Origin: Incurvaria masculella
Lineage: Eukaryota; Arthropoda; Insecta; Lepidoptera; Incurvariidae
Direction: 5' to 3'
DNA length: 64,000 bases
Assembly: GCA_946894095.1 (NCBI GenBank)
Contig: OX335650.1
Location: forward strand, 8,990,001 to 9,054,000
Made by a program: the position numbers and the translations under genes
In this document: positions 33,020 to 43,866 of the stretch, in pieces
Layout: each line of letters begins with the position of its first letter
Numbering within the stretch: the first letter of the stretch is position 1
Notes under the pieces: model-generated
What the model was told of the DNA's origin: nothing
The model's database searches: none
What the model saw: only the letters and a program-made list of their open reading frames with translations

Positions 33020-33640
33020 GATACTTGAAGATTTTAGCTGTTGGTTTGGAGTTAGTGAGTAGTTTTGTTTTGTCTTTATTCATTGCTAGACCTACTTTCA
33101 TAATTTTAAAATATCTTTCATCATTTCTTCGAGATGTGACGGATTTTCTTCGAACAGAACTATATCGTCCGCGGAACTTAGATGGTTTATTTTAACGCCT
33201 CTTATGTTAAGGCCGTAGGCATTCCAGTCCAGTTTGCGGACGATACTTTCCATTACAGCCGAAAACTATTTTGGTGATAGGGGATCCCCTTGTCTAACAC
33301 CTCTTTTGATCTTTATTTTTTCCCAGGGCTTCTAGTTGTATCCGTTCTTCGCAATTTGTGTATCTGTTCCTGATAATTTCTATGTCTTTTGGAGGAATCT
33401 TATTGTTCTAGGCTCTCCCAAATGACTTTGTGGTTTATTCGAAAGCTTTGGAGTAGTCGATAAATGTCAAATACAGGTTTTCATTGTATTCTTTGTATTT
33501 TTCTATTATTTGTTTCACTGTATGTATATGATCTGGCTGAAGCTGAAGGCTGAAGCCTGCTGGTTTCCGTGGTTGGTTTTAATTTAGCTTTTTGCTTATT
33601 CGTTCTAGGAAAAATCGCTTTGAAAACCGCTATAAAATCA
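33020..33640 (-). pseudogene. LINE relic, reverse transcriptase part, inverted
   Basis: Read on the minus strand from 33640: FLERISKKL, DHIHTVKQIIEKYKEYNENL, FIDYSKAF (catalytic Asp region), RGVRQGDPLSPK, FSAVMESIVRKLDWNAYGLN and NHLSSADDIVLFEENP, in which SADD at 33164-33175 stands for the family's F/YADD. It ends AMNKDKTKLLTNS. Frameshifts and stops are present. By sequence type it belongs to the same LINE as 32190-33015. Confidence 0.8.
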
Positions 33641-33749
33641 GTTTTATAAACTCAGGATTCCTGATTACGGAATTCCAGGAATAGGTCTACAAACCCATGT
33701 TTTGACTTGTCTTGGCGATTTTTATGAGCCTAAAACAGTCATGGGGAAT

Positions 33750-33872
33750 GCGCCATTGTATCTTCCCGGAATGGTTTTCGCAGCCAACGTGAAAGTTCGA
33801 CAGCCCATTGAAGTTTTTGGACAACTATGTTATTTGAGGGCATGGCGTGCCTACGCCATATGCGCGTAACGC
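33750..33872 (+). pseudogene. LINE ORF2 C-terminal tail
   Basis: GGAATGGTTTTCGCAGCC, AAAGTTCGACAGCCCATTG and CTACGCCATATGCGCG match the better copy at 55265-55503. The sequence resumes after the hAT MITE at 34313 (CTAACATGAAAAAACC). No frame survives. Confidence 0.6.
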
Positions 33873-34304
33873 CGGCAGCGGATTTACACATTTGCCGCCA
33901 GTAGGCTATTCAAATTTTGCCGCCCCTACCGAACTCTACAATTCGATACCCTAGTTCACAATCATATTAGGTAATTACCATTTAGTTATTTTTAAATTAA
34001 TTTGTAACTTTAAGATTTTAGCACTATCGTCATATTACACAACCTCTTTCCCGTAATTAGTATGACTGTAAGCTAAGAGATCTATGTTCAGTTCCTAGAT
34101 TATTTTACAAACAAACGATTTACATCACGTTGCACAAGACATCGTTTTAAGTAGGTAGGCGGAGGAAGGTATTCTGCGCTATACGCATTTTATTATGTAT
34201 TTGTTAGCTTTAATATGCGGATTGGGCTGCAAGAAAATAATGTTTTCCCTGAATTTGCCGCCCTAGGCTCCAGCCTACTCAGCTTGCTGGTAAATCCGCC
34301 ACTG
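33873..34304. mobile_element. Short non-autonomous hAT element
   Basis: The left end CGGCAGCGGATTTAC and right end GTAAATCCGCCACTG are inverted repeats (12 of 15 matching). The flanks CGTAACGC (33865-33872) and CGAAACGC (34305-34312) are an 8-bp target duplication with one difference. Its outer ~100 and ~55 bases match the ends of the 2,672-bp hAT at 49828-52499, so it is a deletion derivative of that family. Confidence 0.85.
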
Positions 34305-35096
34305 CGAAACGCTAACATGAAAAAACCTACATAATATTATCTGAAATGGCGAAGTTGATATCTCGTCAACCCAGTCGATATAGTTATTGTTACTCAACAT
34401 AAACTGGTTTAGATTTCTCTCCTGTAGTTACCTACATGAGCGAAATCTATAAAGTTTACTAACAATCTATTAAGTTTATTAACAAGCAAGCTCCGCACTT
34501 CTCGTCCACGCGTGTGCACGAAATGCTGGTTTAGTAACAAACCTCCACTTTTCGTACTCCGCAAATCGTCGTAAGGAAAAATGCAAAGGGACATAGGTAC
34601 CTACTACGAAATACAAACCGATTTAATATAGACTAGGGCCGGACTGGAGGGAGGCAACTGAGTACTTGCATGATGGTTTGAACCACCATTTAACACGAGC
34701 TGTGTCATATTCACATGATTGTATTAGCACTTTAATGAACCAGTAATCTCATATCACTTGCTTTTTTGTAATTACCTACCTCCAGGTACACTTTTTCTTA
34801 TTACAAATAACGCCACCTTAAAAATGTATACTTATTCTTGTTTTAGTGAGGGATAGTTTTGAAGACAGATCTTTATACTTGTTACCAATTACTTCTTTGT
34901 AACTGTGTTTTATTGTCTGCCTTTGTTTTTCCTCCAATAATAAATAAATAAACACGAGAGCTCACACAAATAGTCGTCATTGTAGCATTTTTTTTCTATT
35001 TTGTGATTGACAGCTATTCGTGTGAGATCATCTCGTGTTCGTTCCATTAAAAAAAAATATCACACAAAATTATGTGAATTCAGTATTATTGTAAAT

Positions 35097-35300
35097 CCAA
35101 GATGGCCGCCGCCACAAAATGAAGCGGCAATCAAAACATTCTGACATGGCAGGAATTTTATTCCTGTCTTTTGGTAGCCCTAGTCAAGCGCGTGCGCAAA
35201 GCCTTCCGGCGACCTAGCCTCCCCTCCCCCGCTGCCGCCTCCCCGCCGGTTCCCCCTGCAATGCCGCGGCCGTCACGTCCGTCGCGTCGCGTAGCGTCGA
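35097..35300. other. GC-rich islet with YY1- and NRF1-like sites
   Basis: AAGATGGCCGCC near 35099 resembles the YY1/Pho motif. GCGCGTGCGCA near 35190 fits the reverse NRF1 consensus. CCCCTCCCCCGCTGCCGCC follows. The stretch 34320-35090 is AT-rich with nothing identifiable. Confidence 0.4.
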
Positions 35301-35593
35301 ATACGCGTTCTCGTATTGAAACATAAAAATAATAATGTCCCATTGTTCGATTTGTTTGGTCACAGCCGTGCTTACGGCCCCCGTCCGCAGCAATCGCCGC
35401 ACCACCACACCACCACCACCACGCCACCGACGAAAACTAGTTTCATTTTTAGTTTCCAGCATTATACTATTGAATGCCGTGATAGATTCCATTCGTATCG
35501 TTAACCGACCCCTCGAAAATTTATGAAATCGTGGTATTTGAAAATGGGAGCCAGAATTAATTTGATGAATCGAAACTCACGATATATGTTAAC

Positions 35594-35904
35594 AAAATGT
35601 AGATGGCGCCATTATCTGAAAAGTTAGAAAATCATCATTTGTAGCTATTAGCAAAGACCTTATTGGAAAAAAATCACACTTAGCGAACCCTCGGGCGAAC
35701 CAATCCATAAAATATAATACTATTGCCACAATGCTTAGTGGCGTTCACCATAACTTGTCCAAATATTTTAACCGTTTTTTTTTCATGCATACATATTACA
35801 TTTCGCAGAATATAATATCTCTCAGGATTCCGCCAAATGTACATTTGTAAAGTTAGGTAGATGCGTCTACTACAAACAATTATTAATGGCGCCATCTACA
35901 TTTT
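35594..35904. repeat. Element with 21-bp perfect terminal inverted repeats
   Basis: CAAAATGTAGATGGCGCCATT at 35594-35614 is exactly mirrored at 35884-35904. The ~270 bases between encode nothing recognised. Probable MITE. Confidence 0.7.
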
Positions 35905-35932
35905 GTTGAAGATTTACCGAGCTTTGTCTGTA

Positions 35933-35974
35933 CATAGCCCACTATTATTTAAAAAAAGATAATAGTGGGCTATG
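35933..35974. repeat. 16-bp-arm palindrome
   Basis: CATAGCCCACTATTAT and its exact reverse complement flank a 10-base A-rich spacer. Confidence 0.85.
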
Positions 35975-36049
35975 GTCTGACTCAACAATCAAATAACGCA
36001 CGCTGAGGGAAGATCTCCCTGAGGGAAAATAAGAAATTTCACTGTCAGT

Positions 36050-36230
36050 GAACGCAGCCGGCTGCAAGAAGCCTCGGGAGGCTGGGTGCCTTTCGTTCCG
36101 GCTGAGCGGAAGTGTAAATGGCCTTGCGTGCCCTTGGACCCTGCGCCCGCGCACAGCACCCCTCGCCCCGCGCCCCCTCTCTCCGCACCGCCGCGCGGCC
36201 TTCCGCGGCCGCTCGTAAACCTCAACTAAA
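36050..36230. other. GC-rich islet with ETS site and shared 12-mer
   Basis: GCGGAAGTG ends near 36114, and CTGCGCCCGCGC at 36141-36152 is the reverse complement of the 12-mer found in three other islets. CCGCGCGGCCTTCCGCGG follows. Confidence 0.5.
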
Positions 36231-36316
36231 CCGTCGTAAATGCACCATTTCTCTCGAGGAAACGAACCATTGTTCGATGGCCGGCCCGCACTTTATGGCC
36301 CTGCATGTGCCGCATA

Positions 36317-36713
36317 TAGGGTTACCATCTCTAAAATTTGGCAACTAGGACAAGACGTGAAAATACGCGTGAAAACCCCGGATTGTAGAGCCCAGAACCC
36401 GGACATGTCAACAGGTTTTTTTTAACGGTCAGTGTAATAAAAAATCAGTTGAAAATATCATTAATCACCTTTTCATTTCTTTTTAGACCTTAAAATTAAA
36501 TGTCGTGTTTCTTATTCATCATTTTAAATGTACTTACCTAATAAAACAGAATATTATTACAGTTTGTTACAAATTGTTTTACAGATAAGTTAGATACTGA
36601 TAGTAAAGACTTTATTTGTAAACCCGGACTACAAATGAAGCCCCGCCCGGACGTTCCCCGATGCCCTCTAAACTAGGACAATTCCGGGGAAACCCGGACG
36701 GTTGGCAACCCTA
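36317..36713. mobile_element. Non-autonomous hAT-type element, TAGGGTTGCCA ends
   Basis: Begins TAGGGTTACCATC and ends GGTTGGCAACCCTA, inverted repeats with few mismatches. The flanks GCCGCATA (36309-36316) and GCTGCATA (36714-36721) form an 8-bp target duplication with one difference, the size made by hAT transposases. A relative with the same ends is at 61021-61251. Confidence 0.8.
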
Positions 36714-36960
36714 GCTGCATAGGTATTATGCAAGCTGCGAGATGTAGGCTGTAGCATATTTATTGCGTGGATATAGCGTCGGTGTTGCTATGGAGGATCG
36801 CGATAAACCTTGGAGCTTGTGAACGAATTTCGATTGCATTTGATTTTGCTTGAAGACGAAATGAAGGGAATTCAGTCTAGTCATAGCCCAACCCCAAGTC
36901 AAATAATAGTCCGACTTATCACTAAATTGGTGTTTATGCAAAACCGGTCGACTAGCGTTT

Positions 36961-37331
36961 TTAAGGCTGTTCCGACCCATATAAAGTTGTTTGCACACAT
37001 AACGCAAAAAGTATTGCACTTTAAGCCATGAATTAATAATATAAGTTGAATATAGTCATATTACTTGCAGCGAAAACAATTTCACAATATCAGGATTATT
37101 GAGATTTGTTACAATTTATTTAAATACGATTTTTATTTAACAGCGCCATCTAACGGTGTAAAACTTCTAATCGGCAATTACAACGAAACCATTAAACCTG
37201 AAATTGTGAATATGTTTTCGCTGCAACTACTATGGCTATATTTAATATTTTTGATGAATTCGTGCCTTAAAGAGCAATACTTTTTGCGTTCTGTGTAAAA
37301 AAAAACATTGTATGGGTCGGAACATCCTTAA
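36961..37331. mobile_element. TTAA-bounded palindromic MITE
   Basis: TTAAGGCTGTTCCGACCCAT at the left is mirrored by ATGGGTCGGAACATCCTTAA at the right. Inner arms also pair: AACGCAAAAAGTATTGC with GCAATACTTTTTGCGTT, and TTGCAGCGAAAACA with TGTTTTCGCTGCAA. The whole 371 bases form one imperfect hairpin bounded by TTAA. No transposase. Confidence 0.75.
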
Positions 37332-37338
37332 AGTACCG

Positions 37339-37475
37339 AGAAATTGAAGAGCGCGCGCAGTGGGCGTTAAGCGAACTAACATTGGCGAGTCCGAGTTTGA
37401 TTTGACAGCTTACTCACCTTCAATACGTTGACGTTGCCGTGATCATACAAATCGGAAGTCCAAATTTGATTATGA
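37339..37475 (-). repeat. MITE family F, partial
   Basis: GAGAAATTGAAGAGCGCGCG, AGCGAACTAACATT and ACAAATCGGAAGTCC match the minus strand of 22321-22638. Downstream, 37480-38200 shows no identifiable gene. Confidence 0.6.
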
Positions 37476-38206
37476 CAATTAGAAAAAGTAATAAGATTTG
37501 TTATGTAGCGCGCCAGCAACGAGACCCGCTGTCTCCATTTTTGCTGCGACCACCAACCCAGCTTATACGTAAATGCCGCACTCACACGCCGTCGTAAACG
37601 TATTGGACGGTTTCCATTGGTGGGGGCTGGCTCGCCTAACGTTATCCTTGGGAGTGGCGTCGCGGCCGCCCGGCCGTGGCGGGAGCACGAACACAAGCTT
37701 AATTTTACATTTACGATAGAGATTGACTAACTTTAATCGATATCGATAGGTGTATCGACTTATGATCGTGAATGTCTGAATGTTTGCTTTTCAGCTACTT
37801 ATATTCAATTATTATGCCGTGAGCGACTTTTCAGAAATCTTGTGCTATTATATGAATATATAATGTTTGTAATTAGACGTTAGTATTGCAAGTATTTCTT
37901 TTTGGTTCCGAGTTTGTAAGAAAACCTTATCATTTGGCCATTTCCGTTCTCACGTCCGTCCGTGTGTCACAACCTTGTAATTCTTTAAAATTTGTTATAA
38001 TATTTGGAGACAATTATAGTATCTAAACCCCGATAGTCGGTGATAGTTAAATTTTAAGAAAGAAATAAAGTTTCCTAAAATTTTATTTCAATAAAGTTTT
38101 GTTTCCTAAAAGTTAATTGACACTTAAAATTTAATTGGAATTTCTCATCATATTATGAGCCATACATCCAGGAATAAAAACTCTTTTAATGTTTCTAACA
38201 CTTGGA

Positions 38207-38325
38207 GGGACTTTCCTTACATACCAGAGATCTGGATTCAAATCCCCGCCCCGTTTATGCACCACTATATTTCTCTTTCTGAGTTGTATAAGTGCATTTC
38301 GTCACGAATGCGATAACATAATATC
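38207..38325 (+). mobile_element. SINE tRNA-like head fragment
   Basis: CCAGAGATCTGGATTCAAAT and CCCCGCCCC contain a decayed B box; then TTTCTCTTTCTGAGTTG and AAGTGCATTTCGTCACGAAT. The body is missing. Confidence 0.6.
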
Positions 38326-38414
38326 GATAAAGTAACATTTAGTACAAACATATTTTTTTACTTTTATTTAAAACAGAAAGACAGAGTACATGAATTTAGA
38401 CGAAACTTAAATTG

Positions 38415-38876
38415 AAAGGAGAATGCCCATTACAAAAGCGCTAGCAGTGCATGTACACCAATGAATCCACTGTGCTTTCATTCCTCCTCCATCATATAAG
38501 TAAAAATGTGTGACTTTCAGTTTTTTCTATAATGGGGATAAGTCAGTAAACACTGCTAAAGATGAACTTTGAGGTTATTTCCCAAATTGTAAGTACCATC
38601 TGTGGTGGATATTTATTTGCTAGACAACTTTAATGAGTCCTGCTGTCACTATGGTTACTTACAGGGCCTCTTTACATAAGGTATGTATAGGCACCTAAGA
38701 ATTTCATCTTTAGCCGTGTTTGGTGACTTATCCCCATTATAGAAATAAGTAAAATTTACAGATTGTTACTTTCATGATACGAGGAATAAAATAAAATTGA
38801 TTTCATGTCTGTACATGAAAATTTCTAGCGCTTTTCTAGCCCATACTGGAATGGGCATTCTCCTTTATATTTAGTT
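38415..38876. mobile_element. MITE family G, full copy
   Basis: Ends AAAGGAGAATGCCCATT and AATGGGCATTCTCCTTT are perfect 17-bp inverted repeats. The inner parts also mirror each other (CTATAATGGGGATAAGTCAG versus GACTTATCCCCATTATAG). Other copies at 30809 and 31873. Confidence 0.8.
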
Positions 38877-38943
38877 ATGTCACAGATATTATAGTAATAC
38901 TCCCGGTTTGGAACGACGTATTGAATGAGAGTAAGTCGAAGCT

Positions 38944-39070
38944 GTAATTGAAGGTTCCGTCAACTTTAATGAAGCCGTGCAATATGCGGAAGGTCCTGGA
39001 ATGACTCCTAGTTTCCGTGTGGTGGGTTAGGTTTATATCATGACAGTAGGTGTGGTGTTAGCCATCTAGC
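38944..39070 (+). mobile_element. SINE body fragment
   Basis: TTCCGTCAACTTTAATGAAG, AAGGTCCTGGAATGACTCC and GGTGGGTTAGGTTTATATC match the second half of the shared body. 39180-40300 to the right is without recognisable features except a short palindrome. Confidence 0.6.
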
Positions 39071-39987
39071 ACTATATGCCCGGCTTGCGTCTTGCTCGCT
39101 ATAAGCGCAATTTTGCGCTTATGACGCCGACACGATCCCGTGCGCTTTAACCCATCTAGCTCTTATTTACTTAATCTGTGGTAATACCACAGAATAAGTA
39201 GTAAAAACTTACAGGGCGTTTGAAGTTTTTACGGAACCCCGCAGATGACTTCTAACTACACAACGGTCTGTATGAAGCAGCGAATACATTCGGGTTTTGG
39301 ACTGTGGCCTTCCGCATCAGCCTGGTAACCGGCACAATCACTACATCTATACCACTGATCTATACTCTCCATTTTGTGGGTTTACACTAACTCTTAAATT
39401 ACCAGAAATAACAGTAGAGTAGGGATGCAATAGTACAGACGTAGAATAAATGATACTGCTGTCATAATATAACTTGAGGCCTACCATGTCTACCAGCCTG
39501 TGAACGGTGCGGTGCATAATATCGTTAGTATCATGTTAGTATTGGGTGCCTTTAAATTATTTTAAAATAAATTGTAGATTACGGGCAAAATCGATGATAA
39601 CATGACGTAGAGTTTGAGTGGAGCCAGCTACGTAACATAATAGTTGCAGGGAACCATCAACGAACCATCTCATGCGGATAAACCATTAGTCAGCGCCAAG
39701 GGGGTGATTATATGCAAGAAGCTGAACATGTTTTTAATATTACGATAATTTAGACCAATCTTGAAAATAGGTTTTATTTAATAGTCGGTATAAATAGCAT
39801 AGATATGATGCAAGAATAAAAATGTCACCTATATTATTTTTGATAAAAATATAATGACAATTTATTATTATTAAATTTATTATCAATTATTTTATATATA
39901 TAATTTATAAAGTGAAATTATATTTGCGTATAGGGAAAATTTCTTTCGATGGCGATTGACTATCGATGTATTTTGTTATTTAGTGCG

Positions 39988-40032
39988 GAAATACGAGTAT
40001 GTGTGTTAACACATACACATACTCGTATTTTC
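39988..40032. repeat. Short imperfect palindrome around GTTAAC
   Basis: GAAATACGAGTATGTGTG is mirrored by CACATACTCGTATTT with a two-base offset. Confidence 0.6.
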
Positions 40033-40302
40033 CACAGGTCAACCTTGAAGGGGTTTCAATGGGAATTTCTGTAAAAAAATATGTTTTTTTTTTAATTCGG
40101 TCTACAATTGACGGAGAAATCGCTGAACGGATATACAGCCAAACATAGAACCTCCTCATTTTGTGAAGTCTACGCTACGCTCCCCATTAATAATTTGAAA
40201 ACGAATACTTCAATTTACTTGATATTTGATATCTAATATCAGGCGACAAACATATGTGTGGGCTGATTTTTGTTTTTTTCCGTAAATGTACTTTGGGTCA
40301 AA

Positions 40303-40794
40303 TCACTTTTTTTTTCTTTTTTTATGAAAAACAGGTATGGGTGACTGTGCTGAGGACCAAAGGTGCTCAGAAAAGCCAAAAATACCTCGCCTCGCGAAAC
40401 CACGCTCAGCGACGCACCATCTATCGAGCTTGTTCAAATTACGCTTGAAGACTCCCAGGTTATAGGTATGAGGAAAGGCACCTGCCGGCAGACAGTTCCA
40501 TATCCTGGCGGTGCGGTAGAGAAATGACTTTGAGAAACAGTTCGTTCTCAAAAGCCTAATGTCAACCACAAGGGGTGCTCTGATTCTCTGCGGCGGGTGC
40601 TCCGGATATAGGTAGGATGGGGAGAAATGAGGTAAAATGTGTATTAATATTTTCCTTTTGCTTCTATTTGATTTAGTTTGGAAGTGTTCACGACCCAAAT
40701 ATTTGAATGAATTTCGCACGTCAGGAATGAGTGGATTTATGAAAATATGAAATGGTGCTTCAACTAAGCAGGGGCTGCTAAGATGACATGACAT
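40303..40794 (-). pseudogene. LINE ORF2 C-terminus (CR1/Jockey type), 5' truncated
   Basis: A 163-codon minus-strand frame carries FKYLGREHF, IRLLRTNCFSKSFLYRTARI and WNCLPAGAFPHTYNLGVFK, the C-terminal region that follows the reverse transcriptase in CR1/Jockey-type LINEs. It ends in GFSEHLWSSAQSPIP and an A-rich tail. The frame is intact but lacks endonuclease and RT, as expected for a 5'-truncated insertion. The same tail is at 45380-45592 on the plus strand. Confidence 0.8.
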
Positions 40795-41570
40795 GACAAA
40801 GAAAATCTAATATCTTTTACTATCATACGCAGAGTTTATTAACTATTTGATCATACCTGTAAAACATGGTTAATGCCAAAGAAACCCGATTTCTGTGGTT
40901 AATCCAGTGCTTTTTTTAATGCTTGCTGTTACGATTAAAAATTGCATTTTTATGCTCAAGTTCCATCGCTAAAAAGGAATAATTTTAGTGCCATTTGTCG
41001 TGGCCAGATTTGCTAGTTTTTTTAATTTCGGTGCTTCGACAAGCTCCATTTTTTTCTAGTAACAGCACTTTTTTAAAACGGACTAATTTCTCGAAAACGA
41101 AAAAAAAGTGGGATGCCATAGATAGTAGGAGTGCAGAGAGTAGCTCTCATTTTTATTTTTAAAAACATTGTCATTTCTTGACACCGCGGTAGATTAAATG
41201 TTTCATAAGTATGTTATGTTTTTCTGTCTGTTTCTAAAACTGAATTGAACATCGAAACTGATATATCGCTCATATTCTGTGATGCGAATTTGAAAACAGT
41301 CAAATTTTTTTTTCAAGATTAGCCACTGCGCTCTCGCTCTATCTTAGTATTCAGTACACATAACGATTTGAAATAACATACCTTTCATATAACGACATAC
41401 GTAAAATCTCAGTTCAAAGTTAGCAAAGTATTGTAATTACAAAATCAATCAAACAGGAAATGAAGCAGTGAGCAGATTTGATACAGTATGAAAAAAAATT
41501 AATTGACAGATATTGAGTATTATGAATTCAGAAAATCAGAACTATAAAACTATAAATAAAAGAAGTCCTC

Positions 41571-42056
41571 GGTACTAGCCAAATCGCAAAGTTGGACGAG
41601 GCACCCCAAATAAACTAACTAAGTTTGACGATAAGAAGTATCATTCTTACAATAAATGATTCCTTGTCTAGGGATCAACCCATTTTCGTTAATGTATGTT
41701 TCCTTTTTCTATACAAAATACATTGCGAAAAATGGTGTCCATTTCCGAACTTTTTTGACTAAATGTAGAAATCATAAAGCAAATAGAATTATATGTTTTG
41801 TTTTTACTTATATCTAGAAATCATATTACTTTCAGATTTCTAATGTGAAAAATCAACTTTTTTATTATTATTTACAGTATATATTAATATAACAAATCTT
41901 AGGTTTATATTATTTAGTACAATTTATTATTATTTAAATAAATGATGAAATAAAAATTATTAACAATCCATTATCAGTCTGGAGTTCTATATGGACTTGC
42001 TGAGGCGTTTCACTACATATTATTACATTTGTTTGAAGTACATTTGTATGGCGCGA
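41571..42056 (-). repeat. Dispersed repeat P2, inverted copy
   Basis: GGTACTAGCCAAATCGCAAA, CATTCTTACAATAAATGATT and TCCATTTCCGAACTTTTTTG run through the reverse complement of 1928-2386. An extra ~50-base AT-rich insert lies near 41880-41930. 40800-41560 has no identifiable feature. Confidence 0.65.
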
Positions 42057-42119
42057 GGGTTGCCCTAAACCAGGGCCTCGGTCTGTCCTGTCCTGATTTA
42101 ATGACTCATGGCAGCCCTA

Positions 42120-42265
42120 ATGCAGCTCCGCCCAGCAGGCGCTAGGCTTGGGGAATGCGTGCCTCGGCGGGAGGGGGTGCGGGGGCCAGCGGCGCGGCAG
42201 GTGCGGTACCTGCCTGCGGGCCCCCCGCGCCCCCTCCCGGCTCCCGCCGCCCTCCGCTCGTAGAG
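42120..42265. other. GC-rich islet
   Basis: GCGGGAGGGGGTGCGGGGGC and CCCCCCGCGCCCCCTCCCGG are partly complementary to one another. No protein recognised. Confidence 0.4.
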
Positions 42266-42650
42266 CACCTGGCGTGGATAGATTAACGTGGAAGTGCCGA
42301 AAAACATTTTACAAATGTTGTTTATGGTGTCTTTAGAAACAAACACCTTTAAAACATACTTCCTGTCATAACAAACAACTTTTCTGTCTTTCTTATCTGA
42401 GCCAAATCTGTTTCACGCTTGTGTTATACCTTAAGTTTCTAAAAAAGTCCCTATTTATAATTTTTTTCTTACGAGCCACCCTATTAAAATTTTAAGTAAT
42501 CTTATAAATTGATCCATAAAACGTTTCTTTTTTAAGCTGTCGAGATATCTGTTGCACATTTTTTGCATGCAATAGAAATATGTAGAATGAAGTGATTGAT
42601 GATTGTGGTGAATGTATATAAGGAGCAATTAAACTAGTATATAGCATGAA

Positions 42651-42800
42651 GGGGGTTAAGAGGATAACGAGGTGATCGAATTCCATACGATGGCTCGATC
42701 ATGATTCCTCACTCAAATTAAGAAATATTTTTCTGATATTTTTCTCATTAAATAAATCAAAGGAGAGCTACGTCTATACATAATTTTTTTGATAAGTTAT
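42651..42800 (-). repeat. Dispersed repeat P1, inverted copy
   Basis: GGTTAAGAGGATAACGAGGT, GATCGAATTCCATACGATGG and GAGAGCTACGTCTATAC are the reverse of 650-812. 42800-43490 shows nothing recognisable. Confidence 0.6.
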
Positions 42801-43493
42801 ACTATCCTATAGTCTGTCATGTTAGAGAATGGTACGTTAAAATATTTTTTTTTTTCAATCCAAGAAGGATTAATTAACCTTATAAATAAGGGTAGCGTTT
42901 TATAAACAAACGAATCTGAGAATTTTTTTTTTATTATGAATTAAGAATTATTTTTATTGTAAGAAAATGTTTCAAGCGTAATATATTGTTTTTTTTTACA
43001 TTACAGATTTTTTCATATGTTATCATTAGCCAGTTTCATTATCACAGCGAAGAACCGGCAATAAAAATCGGTGGAAAGCGTTTTTCACAGATATCCCAGT
43101 TATCAGAACCTATTGTGTAAATAAATAATTTTGATTACTCGTAACATACGTACTTAAATAGTATATTACGCTTGAACCGTCCCATTTAAATGAATGCAAT
43201 TAAAATATTTTTGTTCTGCTAGCCGCACGCGCCTATCCACACTTTTCTAACGCTGAACTGTGCTTTTGTGAATCGGATCGGGCCCACATGGCATTTCCTT
43301 TATGGGGCAGCATTCGGCTCCATAGCCGTGGGTTTCACTCTTTTTATTGCAAATTTTAAGGCACACGCACACAGTCACGCAGCATGTAGGAAGGGTTAGG
43401 CGTAGGTGGTCGACTGAGACTGTGTAAAGAGGGACTTCGGTGTAAAGAAGTGATTCATAGATCCTAACATAATTAAATTTCGAGGTCATTTTT

Positions 43494-43646
43494 GGGGTTC
43501 CGTACCTAAAAGGTGCCAACGAAGCCCTATTTCTAAGCTTGCGCTATCCGTCCGTCCGTCTATCAGGGGGTGTATTGTATGAACCGTAACGGGTAGACAC
43601 TTGACATTTTCACAGAGTGTGTCTATTGACGCTATACCGTTGAATA
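43494..43646 (+). mobile_element. (TCCG)n element, copy 7, 5' half
   Basis: GGGGTTCCGTACCTAAAAGG, (TCCG)3, and TTTCACAGAGTGTGTCTATT. It stops before the 3' hairpin. Confidence 0.7.
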
Positions 43647-43689
43647 AGGTTCTTTTCACTGGTACAACTACTACTTCTGTACAAATTAC

Positions 43690-43830
43690 AGATTAGTCCG
43701 GTGATAGAATACTGTAGTCACACATGGGAAGGTAGTGACCAGTACCTGTTGTCGTCCTTGGGCTCAATTCAGCGCCGAGCTGTCCGTCTTGTTGGGAACC
43801 CTTGTTGGCCTGAAGTCCCTGAGCCACAGA
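43690..43830 (+). pseudogene. LINE ORF2 fragment (CR1/Jockey type)
   Basis: Plus strand encodes ISPVIEYCSHTWEGSDQYLL and LGSIQRRAVRLVGNP, matching the thumb-region segment 'RP..EYCSH.W......L..IQRRA.R...' of CR1/Jockey-type LINEs. It is flanked by (TCCG)n element ends in opposite orientations. Confidence 0.75.
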
Positions 43831-43838
43831 CGACGTTT

Positions 43839-43866
43839 GGCAACCCTTTGGTACGGAACCCTAAAA
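43839..43866 (-). mobile_element. (TCCG)n element 5' tip, inverted
   Basis: GGCAACCCTTTGGTACGGAA with CCCTAAAA is the reverse of the element start at 43494. The stretch 43870-44390 contains a decayed inverted repeat (GTCGTTATTTAGAGT versus ACTCTAAATAACG) but no gene. Confidence 0.65.
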
